DNA of 42,292 nucleotides, from IMG/VR virus record IMGVR_UViG_3300045978_000396, positions 1-42,292 of that record, one strand, 5' to 3'. Below, piece after piece: positions 1 through 7,983 of this stretch. The notes under the pieces were generated by a model. The model did no database searches. It was not told the DNA's origin and saw only the letters and a list, made by a program, of their open reading frames with translations. Numbering within the stretch: the first letter of the stretch is position 1; every line of letters begins with the position of its first letter. Source of the DNA: a virus. The position numbers and the translations under genes were made by a program.

Positions 1-1636
1 CGCAATTCAGAACGTTGCGGCCCGGGCAACCGCGATCGCCGGCCAGATCAAGGCCTGGGTCGAGGCGAACAAACAGGCCCTCGTCACTGCGGCGCAGTTG
101 GCTGTGGGCCTGGTAGGTGCCGGCGGCGCCTTGATCGGCGTCGGCATGGCGTTGCAGCTGGTGGCCGCGGCGATCGGCGGCTTTGTCGGCTTGGCCTCCG
201 CGCTGGGTACCGTGCTGGCGGCGATCGCCAGTCCGATCGGGTTGATTGTCGCGGGTGCGGCCGCCCTGGCGGCTGGATTCGTCGCTGTCAGCGGCGCCGG
301 ATCCTACCTTTCCGCGCAACTCGGCACGCTGTGGCAGGCGATAAAAGGCATCTCGCAATTGCTGCTGGGTGGAGAATTCGGCAAAGCCTGGGAGGCGGCG
401 AAGCTGGCCATGCTGGCCATGGGATCCGCTGTGTTGGACCTGGCCAGCCAGGCCCCGGCATTCGTGGGCTACGCGCTGGGTCGCACCACGCGGGCGATCG
501 TCGACGGACTCGGGAGCCTGATCAGCTGGATCGGCTCGACGATGGGCAAGCTGTTCACCGCGCTGGTGAGCGAAGCCGCAGCGTTTGGGCCGCAGCTGCT
601 GCGGGCGATGGTGACGGGCGATGTCAGCGGCCTCGCCTCGGGAATCGGCGAGGCGCTCACGCTCGCGCTCGGATCCAGCCTCAACGCCTTCGGCGAGGGC
701 TGGGGCAAGCAGGGGGCACCACAGTTTCAGGCCAGTGAGCGCACGCGGCAGCTCCGCCAACAGATGGCAGCGGCCATGCGCAGCGGCGCGTCGCCAGCAG
801 CGGCGGCGGCGGCTGCAGCCGGCACGGCAGCCGCGGGCGGACCGAGTGGCGGATCTGCAGGGGGCGGTGGATCCGCGTCCCAGGCAAGACCGACCATCGA
901 CACCACGTACCTGGAAAAGTATCGGGAGCGGCTGACCGAGCTGGTCGCGGCGCGCCGGCAGAACGTGATTAGCGAGGCCGAATTCCGGAGCGGCTTCGCC
1001 CAGCTGAAGAACCAGCTGTTGGGCGTGCGCAGCCCGCTGCAGGAATTTGCGGACCGGGCTCAGCTGCTGCAGGCGGCGCTGCGCGATGGGACGCTCTCGT
1101 TCGCCGAGTTCCGCCGCGAAATCGACGCTGCCAAGAGCGGCCTGGTCGACGCCACGCCGCTCGAAAAATACACGGCGCGCATCCGCGAGCTGCAGGAACT
1201 GCTGGCGGCCGGCGTGATCACGAAAGAGCAGTTCGGGCTGGAGGCTGCGGAGGCTCTCCCAGACAAGGTCAAGGCGATTATCGAGAACGCTAAGACGCCG
1301 CTGGAAAAGTTCAACGCGCAGATCGCCGAGGCCCGCGACTTCTTCCGGCAGGGACTGATCACGCGCGAGCAATTCGCCGCAGAACAGGAGCGATTGCAGA
1401 AAGAGTTGCGGGAGACCCAACCACAAACTGCTGAACGGTCCGTCAGCGTCTCGTTCTCGGCCGCCGGCCTGTTGGCCTTGGGGTCCGGGGGCGGCCCGCA
1501 AGATCGGATGGCTGAAGACGTGCGGAAGAGCGCGCAGGCGGCCGAGCAGCAGCAGCAGCTAGCGGCCCTGCAGCTCGCGGAGACGCAGGGCCTGCGGCAG
1601 GACCTCAGCCAGATCATGCCGTTCCGCTGGAGGTAA
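1..1636 (+). CDS. Tail tape measure protein, C-terminal part (continues from 41108-42292)
   Basis: This is the 3' part of one gene split by linearisation of a circular genome. The frame is open from base 2 and joins in frame to the CDS beginning at 41108, giving about 897 residues. The protein sets tail length and is threaded inside the tail tube. The left part is hydrophobic and Ala/Gly-rich with several possible membrane segments. It is followed by an Ala/Gly/Ser-rich linker (about 790-890) and a helical, charged C-terminus. That C-terminus holds three copies of a repeat beginning LEKY or LEKF (near 909, 1159 and 1300), each followed by a helix and an ISEAEF, ITKEQF or ITREQF element. The identification rests on the TP901-like N-terminus at 41108, the length and the position between tail chaperone and distal tail genes. 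Confidence 0.9.
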   Translation, partial: AIQNVAARATAIAGQIKAWVEANKQALVTAAQLAVGLVGAGGALIGVGMALQLVAAAIGGFVGLASALGTVLAAIASPIGLIVAGAAALAAGFVAVSGAGSYLSAQLGTLWQAIKGISQLLLGGEFGKAWEAAKLAMLAMGSAVLDLASQAPAFVGYALGRTTRAIVDGLGSLISWIGSTMGKLFTALVSEAAAFGPQLLRAMVTGDVSGLASGIGEALTLALGSSLNAFGEGWGKQGAPQFQASERTRQLRQQMAAAMRSGASPAAAAAAAAGTAAAGGPSGGSAGGGGSASQARPTIDTTYLEKYRERLTELVAARRQNVISEAEFRSGFAQLKNQLLGVRSPLQEFADRAQLLQAALRDGTLSFAEFRREIDAAKSGLVDATPLEKYTARIRELQELLAAGVITKEQFGLEAAEALPDKVKAIIENAKTPLEKFNAQIAEARDFFRQGLITREQFAAEQERLQKELRETQPQTAERSVSVSFSAAGLLALGSGGGPQDRMAEDVRKSAQAAEQQQQLAALQLAETQGLRQDLSQIMPFRWR

Positions 1637-1637
1637 C

Positions 1638-2432
1638 ATGAGCATCGCGTTCGAAGAACTGCCGGAGAGCCGCTCGCTCACGTTCGATCCGCCCTCGCTG
1701 ACCACACAATGGGTTTGCGACGGGGTATTCTCCAGCGACACCGTCGCGCAACTGGCGCTGTCCGGAACGCCGGCGATCGCCGCCCACCCGCTGGGCATCC
1801 TGTATCGGCAGGACATCGCGATCAAGGAGATCGGCCACAAGCTCTACAACCTGACGGTGCCCTACAACGCCCGCAAACGCGAGTCGGGATCGTACCGCTT
1901 CGAATTCGACACTCTGGGCGGCACTATGCATGTGAAGGCTGGCCAGTTCATCGCCGTGTTCCCGGCCGGTGCGGAGCATGACGACGGCCTGATCGGCGTC
2001 AAGGGCGACGACGTGGAAGGCTGCGACATCACGATCCCGGTGATGAAGGTGACCGTGCACTTCACACACCCCGCCGGCGTGACGGTGCCGATCCGGATCC
2101 GCAACTTGTCGCGGCTGGCCGGCACGGTGGACACCGGCGGCTTCTTTGACTGGGCGCCGTACGAAACGCTCTTTTTGGGTGCGCAGGGCAGCGAGGGCAG
2201 CGACGTCGAGACGACCATCGCCTACCACTTCGCCATGAGCGAGAACATCACCAATGCCACGATCGGCGGCATCACCGGCGTCGATAAGGCCGGCTGGGAC
2301 GTGGCCAGCGTGACGTGGCAGCCGACCGTCGCCGGCGGCAAGCCCGTCCAGCGCGCCGAAAAAGTCCAGATCGTGCGGCCGTACCTCAAGCTGCGGAACC
2401 TGGCGGCCGTGCTCGGCTTCGGAGCCCCCTGA
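1638..2432 (+). CDS. Distal tail protein, unassigned family
   Basis: This 264-residue protein starts one base after the tape measure stop, so it belongs to the same late transcript. It is rich in beta-forming stretches and lacks a signal peptide or membrane segment. I recognise no enzyme motif. Its position directly after the tape measure gene is where distal tail, baseplate hub or tail-tip proteins are normally encoded, so a structural tail role is inferred from place. The following gene starts one base after its stop codon, again indicating coupled translation. Confidence 0.7.
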   Translation: MSIAFEELPESRSLTFDPPSLTTQWVCDGVFSSDTVAQLALSGTPAIAAHPLGILYRQDIAIKEIGHKLYNLTVPYNARKRESGSYRFEFDTLGGTMHVKAGQFIAVFPAGAEHDDGLIGVKGDDVEGCDITIPVMKVTVHFTHPAGVTVPIRIRNLSRLAGTVDTGGFFDWAPYETLFLGAQGSEGSDVETTIAYHFAMSENITNATIGGITGVDKAGWDVASVTWQPTVAGGKPVQRAEKVQIVRPYLKLRNLAAVLGFGAP

Positions 2433-2433
2433 G

Positions 2434-3330
2434 ATGGTCGAGCGCGCACAACCCGGAGGATCGTGGCACGTCCCACTGGCAGCCGATTGGAATGCCATCG
2501 GCGAAGCCACCGAATGGACGCAGCAGCAGCGACTCGGGCAGGGCGGCGGATCGCCGCGCACCGTGCCGCTGACCGATGTCGTCAAGCTCAAGAACTCGTC
2601 CGGTGCGAACCGCCGCGAAGGGGAGGTCCTCGAGATCTTCGGCTTCCTGCTGACCACCGTCGCCCAGCGGCAGCTCTGGTTTGACGGGGCCACTCCCAAC
2701 GCGACGCGCCCGTTCGGGCTGCTGCGCCAGGCCACTCCGACCAACGCGCTCGCCGATGCTCAGATCAGCGGCGCGTGCCTCGCCCTGGTCAACGTGACCG
2801 ACGCCGGCCACGGCTATGCCACCGTGGCCAGTGGCAATGTGGTCTTGCAGTCCGCAGTCGCCGGCCCGGTCCGGATCCTTTACAAGCCCAGCGGCACGGG
2901 CGAAAAGACGTGCGGCGTCGTCATCGGGGCGGGAGCGAGTGCGGCGGGCTCGAGCGGCCTCGCCATTGCGACCTTGCAGAGCGCGCTAGCTCCGACCGAT
3001 GCGACCGCGAGCGTGACCAGCGTCGAGGCCTTGGGCGGCGGCACCGCGCCCAGTGTCGGCTCGCCGGTCAACAGCCTCTTCAAACTGGCCGGCAAGGCCG
3101 GCGACTACGTGCTCTTAGCCGAGCGCGCCAGCAACGGCACCTGGCTGGTCGCGCAAATCACCCACCAGGCGGCAACCCTCGTCCTCAAACACGCCGGGGA
3201 CGGGGTATTCCTGAAGTTCAACGCCGGTACGTCGGACGTCGACGGTTACGTCATCGGCTCTTCTGCGATCGTCTCCTCCGGCACCGCGGCGTACGAAATG
3301 CAGTTCGATCCCATTATCTGCACAGGCTAA
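2434..3330 (+). CDS. Tail-tip or minor structural protein
   Basis: This 298-residue protein follows the previous gene with a one-base gap. The N-terminal third is mixed. The rest is Ala/Gly/Ser/Thr/Val-rich with alternating hydrophobic residues, as in beta-rich virion appendage proteins (for example the stretch around AGASAAGSSGLAIATLQSAL). No catalytic motif is visible. Position in the tail operon suggests a minor tail or tip component. The next gene begins two bases after its stop. Confidence 0.65.
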   Translation: MVERAQPGGSWHVPLAADWNAIGEATEWTQQQRLGQGGGSPRTVPLTDVVKLKNSSGANRREGEVLEIFGFLLTTVAQRQLWFDGATPNATRPFGLLRQATPTNALADAQISGACLALVNVTDAGHGYATVASGNVVLQSAVAGPVRILYKPSGTGEKTCGVVIGAGASAAGSSGLAIATLQSALAPTDATASVTSVEALGGGTAPSVGSPVNSLFKLAGKAGDYVLLAERASNGTWLVAQITHQAATLVLKHAGDGVFLKFNAGTSDVDGYVIGSSAIVSSGTAAYEMQFDPIICTG

Positions 3331-3332
3331 CC

Positions 3333-3932
3333 GTGAAGTGGGCATTCCGAGACGGCCGACCGATGTTCCGCGATGCTAGGCCGATGTTCGGCGTCGCGGC
3401 GGGGAACTGCTGCCCCTGCCCCTTATGTAATCCGGGCTGCGAAACGCCCGCACAACTGGAAGTGCTCGCGGCCGGATTCGTGAACGCTTTCTGCAGCCGC
3501 TGCACAGATCTGAACACCTCGCATTTCGTGGACTGGCTCCTCGCCTACGACCATGCCGGTACGCCGGCCTGCTCTTGGTATGACAATTGGTCCTGGAACC
3601 GCTGCCCCGGATCCTTCTACACACTGCTCACGGCCGCGGCGAAAGTGTGGTTGTTCGACTTGGACACGGAGCTCGAGGTGGAAGCGGCCATCCACGTGGG
3701 CAGCCTCTCGGAACTACACCCCGCGCGCGATAACCACAGCGGCGGCTCCAATCCTTGGATCACCTACCATTTTCTGACGACGGTTGCAAAATCGACTTTC
3801 AGCTGCAGTAGCCTCGATGGGCTCGAGCTGCCCTTCTACCGCTGCGATGCCGGCACGTCCGTCGGCGAGGCGCGCTGCAATCTGTACTGCGACCCGATTT
3901 ACGCGTCCGCCACGCTCTACCTGCCACCATGA
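3333..3932 (+). CDS. Cysteine-rich protein, first gene of the modification cassette
   Basis: Translation from a GTG two bases after the previous stop gives 199 residues. The protein is unusually rich in Cys for a phage tail-region protein: about 17 residues, with clusters CCPCPLC and CETPAQ near residues 27-39, CSRC near 53-56 and CNLYC near the C-terminus. It also has many Trp, Tyr and Phe residues. I do not recognise the family. The stop overlaps the ATG of the next gene (ATGA at 3929-3932), so it is translationally coupled to the phosphoribosyltransferase fusion. It could be a metal-binding or disulfide-rich tail-tip protein, or a substrate of the enzymes downstream. The second idea is inference only. 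An in-frame ORF extending upstream overlaps the previous gene and is not used. Confidence 0.7.
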   Translation: MKWAFRDGRPMFRDARPMFGVAAGNCCPCPLCNPGCETPAQLEVLAAGFVNAFCSRCTDLNTSHFVDWLLAYDHAGTPACSWYDNWSWNRCPGSFYTLLTAAAKVWLFDLDTELEVEAAIHVGSLSELHPARDNHSGGSNPWITYHFLTTVAKSTFSCSSLDGLELPFYRCDAGTSVGEARCNLYCDPIYASATLYLPP

Positions 3933-4903
3933 TCATCCGCTGTCCGAGCTGCCACCGTTTCCGCAACTGCCACGACTGGCCCTACCAATGCAGCTGTGGC
4001 TGTGAGATCCCGCGTTCCGAGGCCGTCGACGCGAGCGACGAATTGCGCTCGACGCGGGCCGGCGCGACATCCACCGGGCTGCGTTTTATTTCCAATCGTC
4101 AGCGGCTGCGGGACATCGAATCATTGGCCTCGCAGATTCCACCTGACGTCACCGGCGTCGCCGGTGTGCCTCGTTCCGGACTGACGCCGGCACTCCTCAT
4201 CGCCGAACGCCTGCATCTGTGGCCACATCTCATCCACCGCGATACCGGGCTGCAGCGATTGCCTGTCGGCTGGCGCATGCAGCATGCGCGTCCCGACAAC
4301 GGGACCCTGCTAATCGTGGACGACACCATCGGCAGCGGCCGCGCGATGGGAGAGATCGCGGACGCTATTCCTCGCCGCAGAAAAACGCTCAAGGCGGCGG
4401 TCTACTGCAATCCGCTGAAGCGCGACCTAGTGGATCTGTGCGCGCGGGAACTGCCTCTGCCGCATTACCTGGAATGGTGCATCGCCAACTCCGTGTATAC
4501 CCAAACCCTTGCCTTCGATCTCGACGGGGTCATCTGCGAGCAGAACTATTTTGATGATGATGACCCGCGTTATCAGACTTGGCTGCGCGAAGCCAAGCCA
4601 CTGCACCTGCCGCGGCAGTTTGCTACGCCCCTGATCGTGACGTATCGCTGCGAGTGCCACCGCAGCGTCACGGAGGACTGGCTTAGTCGTTGGGGTGTCC
4701 GCTATGACCGGCTCGTCATGGCTCCGTTCGACGACTGGCGCCGACGCGATGCGGAATTGGGTCAGGGCGAGCACAAGGCCAAGTATTTGACGGAATCCAC
4801 GTGCACCGGCTTGGTCGAGTCTCACGACTGCGTGGCGGGGCGCGTCCATCAGCTGTCCAAGAAGCTGGTCATTTGCTTGGAAACCGGGAAGGTGTATGCA
4901 TGA
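3929..4903 (+). CDS. Zinc ribbon - phosphoribosyltransferase - HAD-like fusion
   Basis: The 324-residue protein has three parts. Residues 1-25 hold a Cys cluster (CPSC at 5-8, C14, CSCGC at 21-25), probably a zinc ribbon. Residues about 50-190 form a type I phosphoribosyltransferase-like domain with GVPRSGLTPA (79-88) and the PRPP-binding loop LLIVDDTIGSG (127-137). Residues about 192-324 look like a HAD-family domain: motif I AFDLDGVICE with D197 and D199, Thr in LIVTYR, Lys in HKAKYL and a late acidic motif ESHD. Such domains transfer or use phosphoribosyl groups and hydrolyse phosphate esters; the substrate is unknown. Both neighbours overlap it by ATGA (3929 and 4900). Related two-domain proteins occur, to my memory, in surface-polysaccharide loci, which fits a sulfotransferase two genes later. 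Confidence 0.8.
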   Translation: MIIRCPSCHRFRNCHDWPYQCSCGCEIPRSEAVDASDELRSTRAGATSTGLRFISNRQRLRDIESLASQIPPDVTGVAGVPRSGLTPALLIAERLHLWPHLIHRDTGLQRLPVGWRMQHARPDNGTLLIVDDTIGSGRAMGEIADAIPRRRKTLKAAVYCNPLKRDLVDLCARELPLPHYLEWCIANSVYTQTLAFDLDGVICEQNYFDDDDPRYQTWLREAKPLHLPRQFATPLIVTYRCECHRSVTEDWLSRWGVRYDRLVMAPFDDWRRRDAELGQGEHKAKYLTESTCTGLVESHDCVAGRVHQLSKKLVICLETGKVYA

Positions 4904-5895
4904 GCTTTTTCTGTCAGCAGCCGTTCGAAACGCTCAACGTATCGCCCAACTGGCGCAATACCTGCTGTCCGAACTGGCACCATCCGAGCCGTTTTGTCTT
5001 TGGCCCGATCACGGACCTGGCGGCCGACTGGAACGATCCGATCCTGCAGGAGTTCCGCCGAGCGCTGCTCGCCGGCGACGATCGGTACTGCCGGCTCTGT
5101 CCCTTTCGGGCATCCGCCATGCGGCGCACGGCACGGGGTCCAGATGATCAGCCGGTCGTGGAGAAGCCGCCCGTCACGCTGGCGATGCTCACCGATCGTA
5201 CCTGCAACCTGACGTGTCCTTCGTGTCGGCGCGAGCATCAAACCGACAAGCCGGCCATGAGCGTGCAGGCAATGGTCGACCGCCTGCCCGGCCTGCGCGT
5301 GATCACGCTGCTCCTATCCGGCGATCCGTTTGCCAGCCGACACGCGATGGATTTTCTGACGAGCGGCGATCATGCATTGCCCCATGTGATCATCTGGACT
5401 AACGGCCTGTTGCTGCCGAAAAGCTGGCCCCGGATCAAGCGGAAAGTCACCGTGGTCGTCATGTCGATCGACGCGGCGACGCAAGCGACGTACGAACAGG
5501 TCCGACGCGGCGGCCGCTGGGGGGAGCTGCTGACCGCGCTGGCGTTCTGCCGCGACCTGAAGGACTCCGGCGAAATCGTCGAGTGGCAAATCAATTTCGT
5601 CTGTCAGGCTGCTAATTACCGGGAGATGCCGGCGTTCGTGGAGCTGGGCCTCGAGTACCACTGCACTCGCGTGCAGTTCGCCGCGATCGCGTCCTGGCCG
5701 CATCTGACGCCGGCGGAGTGGGAGCGCATGAACATCGCCAACCCGACCCATCCCGAGTTCCCGCAGCTCTGTCAGACGCTCGCGGATTCGCGGCTGCGAT
5801 TGCCGATCGCCGATACGTCGGCATTATCGCCGGAAGCCCTGGCGAGCGTGGCCCGCAAACGAGCCGGCGACGATTGCTTCGCGTTCCGCCAATGA
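4900..5895 (+). CDS. Radical SAM enzyme with N-terminal SPASM-like cysteines
   Basis: The 331-residue protein carries the radical SAM 4Fe-4S motif CNLTCPSC at residues 102-109 (C102, C106, C109), followed by barrel-like strands such as ITLLLSGDP and HVIIWTNGLLL. The region before the barrel has additional cysteines (C5, C22, C23, C64, C67) in an order that resembles a SPASM or twitch auxiliary-cluster domain, but placed at the N-terminus instead of the C-terminus. The chosen ATG overlaps the stop of the previous gene (ATGA). Radical SAM/SPASM enzymes modify peptides, proteins or sugars; which applies here cannot be told. The stop overlaps the start of the sulfotransferase-like gene, so the two are co-translated. 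Confidence 0.85.
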   Translation: MSFFCQQPFETLNVSPNWRNTCCPNWHHPSRFVFGPITDLAADWNDPILQEFRRALLAGDDRYCRLCPFRASAMRRTARGPDDQPVVEKPPVTLAMLTDRTCNLTCPSCRREHQTDKPAMSVQAMVDRLPGLRVITLLLSGDPFASRHAMDFLTSGDHALPHVIIWTNGLLLPKSWPRIKRKVTVVVMSIDAATQATYEQVRRGGRWGELLTALAFCRDLKDSGEIVEWQINFVCQAANYREMPAFVELGLEYHCTRVQFAAIASWPHLTPAEWERMNIANPTHPEFPQLCQTLADSRLRLPIADTSALSPEALASVARKRAGDDCFAFRQ

Positions 5896-6479
5896 TCGTC
5901 TTCCACGAGCAGCAGATCGTCTACTTGCACGTCCCACGCACGGGCGGCACGTCGCTAAGTACAGTCGTCGAAGCCCAGGTGCCTGGTGCGCAGTGGATCG
6001 GCGGACCGGCGCCGCTGGAGCACATGCCCGCCCACGTGGCCAGGAAGCTATTCCCGCAGCACCGGTTCGTCGCCGTAATCCGGAATCCCTGGGACGTGGT
6101 GCGGAGCGCGTTTTGCGGGCTCTGTGCGCTGGCAGCCACGGAGCCCGACTGGCGGGGCATGTGGCACGATCGGGCCGAGTTTGACCGAATGGTGCGCTAC
6201 TATAGGTTGGGCTTCGGGGGCTTCACACGGCAACTGGTGACGGACGACTTCTTCTCGCTATACGGCTGCGGTGGCTTTTCCCGAATGTTCGCCGACGAAC
6301 GGACCATACTTCTGCGATACGAACAGGATCCGTACCGGCAGCTCGGCACTCTCGTGGGTGTGCACCTGGATCTTCCGTACGAGCTGCCCTCGCGCACTGA
6401 CATCAAAGTGCACTGGACGGATAACGAGCGGAGTGTGATCGCCGCCTACTTCCACGCCGACGCACTGCTCTATCTGTGA
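5892..6479 (+). CDS. Sulfotransferase-family protein
   Basis: The 195-residue protein begins with a strand and the 5'-phosphosulfate loop HVPRTGGTS (residues 13-21), followed by the 3'-phosphate motif FVAVIRNPWDVVRSAF (residues about 59-74). Both are hallmarks of PAPS-dependent sulfotransferases of the sulfotransfer family. It is short for the family but appears complete, ending in a helical region. It would transfer sulfate to a sugar or protein hydroxyl, including tyrosine. The ATG overlaps the radical SAM stop (ATGA at 5892-5895). It is the last gene of the four-gene chain. No signal peptide is present, so action is expected in the host cytoplasm. Confidence 0.8.
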   Translation: MIVFHEQQIVYLHVPRTGGTSLSTVVEAQVPGAQWIGGPAPLEHMPAHVARKLFPQHRFVAVIRNPWDVVRSAFCGLCALAATEPDWRGMWHDRAEFDRMVRYYRLGFGGFTRQLVTDDFFSLYGCGGFSRMFADERTILLRYEQDPYRQLGTLVGVHLDLPYELPSRTDIKVHWTDNERSVIAAYFHADALLYL

Positions 6480-6506
6480 TCGTGGCCCGAACCAGCGAGG
6501 CCTCCG

Positions 6507-6707
6507 ATGGCTCTCGACAGCATGGATAAGCGTACGGGGCTGAGTCACATCGCACCTCTGTTGGCGCTCGTGCTGCGCCGCTACGGGATCGACGCCGCGC
6601 CGGCCGAACCGCCCGCCGCGACCCATTCCCGGCCGATCGAGCAACGGACGCTGCCCTTTCTCGCGGAGACGGACGGCCACGGCCGCTGCGGTGCGCAATC
6701 GCGGTAG
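6507..6707 (+). CDS. Small hypothetical protein
   Basis: A 66-residue reading frame begins 27 bases after the sulfotransferase gene. A GAGG-like site lies about 8 bases before the ATG. The product starts with a helical stretch and ends in a Pro/Arg-rich tail. I see no motif. It may be the last gene of the late transcript or a chance frame. Confidence 0.3.
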   Translation: MALDSMDKRTGLSHIAPLLALVLRRYGIDAAPAEPPAATHSRPIEQRTLPFLAETDGHGRCGAQSR

Positions 6708-6714
6708 GGCTGCG

Positions 6715-6730
6715 TGTTTCCCCGGAAACA
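6715..6730. promoter_or_regulatory. parS-like palindrome, copy 1
   Basis: TGTTTCCCCGGAAACA is an inverted repeat of TGTTTCC half-sites round a 2-bp centre. It matches the bacterial parS consensus TGTTTCACGTGAAACA at 13 of 16 positions. It lies between the end of the late operon and the convergent integrase gene. Identical or nearly identical copies occur at 20248 and 35320, and the phage encodes a ParB-domain protein. Confidence 0.5.
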
Positions 6731-6781
6731 CGACGGCGGCCGCGACGCGCTTGGCAAGCAGTGGGCCTGTCGGAGTTTTCC

Positions 6782-7804
6782 CTACGCGCTCGCGCTGCTG
6801 ACCGTCTGTCCGTACAGGGTTCCCAGCCACAGCACGGCGTCATCGAACCGGTCCTGTGACGGCACCACGTAGTGCCGCGCGGCGATCGACCGGGGCGCAT
6901 GGCCGAGAAACAGCGGAGCGTACCGTCCGTATTCGCCGTGCGATTCCAATAGGCTGGCCGAGGTCTTGCGGATCAACTTCAGCGGAACATTCCGCAGCCC
7001 AATCCGACGCAGCAACCGCTGATAGTTGCGGCCGATGGCGTCGACCTTGGAGAGTTTACCCTGGTCGTTGATCCACGTGCGCTTCAGCGGCTGCCCTCCG
7101 CGGCAACACAGCACGGTCGGTCCGTCGCGCCGCCCCCGTTCCTCGAGTAACGCCGCGGTCGCGGGCCAGAGCGGATAGGTAACTTTGGGCACGCCGTCCC
7201 AGCGGCGCGTCTTAGAACGTTTTCGCGAGATCCGCCAGCAGCTCCAATCCACCTCGTCCGGAGCGAGATCCGCGACGTCCTGTTGCGTGAAGCCGCAGTT
7301 GGCCATCAGTAGGATCGGCAGCCGGAGAGCGGGAGTGGCGGCCTCCACGATCGCGGTGAACTCCGCGACGCTCAGGATCCGCAGCTCCGGCGCAAACGCG
7401 GTGATGCGCACGTCTTCGAGGTTGCGCGGCAAGGTGTGCAGGATTTCCTGGCGATAGCACCAACGCACGAACTGCCGCACGGTGGCCAGACAGCAGCTCG
7501 CCGAACAGGAGGCCAATTCGGCCGCGGCCACCCGCCGACTCAGATGCTGGACGAATCCGGCCAGCGACGCGCCATCTAGTCCAGCGCCGCCGTACTCGCG
7601 GAACCACCTTAAATCGCGAGCCACATTATCGAACCGGCCGGCGCTCACCGAGCCGATTTGGGCCTCGCTGAGTTTGGCGGACAGAAACTGGTTCACGGCC
7701 GCCTCCACAGAGACGGCACTTTCAGCAGTACCAACCACAGCCGTCAAAGCCTCACAAAGCCTACGAGCCTCACTCAAAGCCCAAGCAGAATCGACCGTTT
7801 GCAT
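6782..7804 (-). CDS. int: Tyrosine integrase, noncanonical active site
   Basis: The 340-residue protein has an N-terminal core-binding-like region (about 30-130) and a catalytic domain (about 145-320). The second conserved Arg (R279 in KLIRKTS), the LGH His (H302) and the nucleophile Y312 in RHYV are present. The first catalytic Arg, normally in TGLRxxE, is replaced in NCGFTQQDVADL (Thr at 173), and the usual HxLR His is Lys (K276). I recall this CGxTQxD and LKLxRKTSA pattern from planctomycete integrases, so it is probably a functional lineage-specific variant. The gene is divergent from the attP region next to its start. It would integrate and excise the phage at a tRNA gene. Confidence 0.85.
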   Translation of the reverse strand: MQTVDSAWALSEARRLCEALTAVVGTAESAVSVEAAVNQFLSAKLSEAQIGSVSAGRFDNVARDLRWFREYGGAGLDGASLAGFVQHLSRRVAAAELASCSASCCLATVRQFVRWCYRQEILHTLPRNLEDVRITAFAPELRILSVAEFTAIVEAATPALRLPILLMANCGFTQQDVADLAPDEVDWSCWRISRKRSKTRRWDGVPKVTYPLWPATAALLEERGRRDGPTVLCCRGGQPLKRTWINDQGKLSKVDAIGRNYQRLLRRIGLRNVPLKLIRKTSASLLESHGEYGRYAPLFLGHAPRSIAARHYVVPSQDRFDDAVLWLGTLYGQTVSSASA

Positions 7805-7920
7805 GACATAACCGCCCCTCGTCTCGTGTGCGACAAGGGTAGCTCACATTTGCGCGCCGCGCCGCCCTGCCAGCCACATCCTCCCTGCGGTCCTTAGTCC
7901 GTGGTCGTGTGTGCGTCAGG

Positions 7921-7966
7921 TTTTGACATCGTGGAGGTCGTTGGTTCGACTCCAATACCGCCCACT
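7921..7966 (+). other. attP core: 3' half of a valine tRNA (GAC)
   Basis: From TTGACAT at 7923 the sequence reads as the 3' half of a tRNA. It has an anticodon loop TTGACAT with anticodon GAC, the 3' anticodon-stem strand CGTGG, a five-base variable loop AGGTC, a T arm GTTGG-TTCGACT-CCAAT, the acceptor 3' strand ACCGCCC, discriminator A, then CT in place of CCA. No matching 5' half (acceptor strand GGGCGGT, D arm) is present upstream and the base-paired 5' anticodon strand is missing. A partial tRNA next to an integrase is the classic phage attachment site; the host target is inferred to be tRNA-Val(GAC). Confidence 0.75.
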
Positions 7967-7983
7967 GTAGGAGATTTCCCGAC

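Noticed and set aside
1-126. Direct terminal repeat as packaging ends
   Set aside because: The repeat lies inside the tape measure gene and has the length of an assembly overlap; the gene reads through in frame.
7861-7966. Complete tRNA gene
   Set aside because: No 5' acceptor strand, D arm or matching 5' anticodon strand is present upstream.
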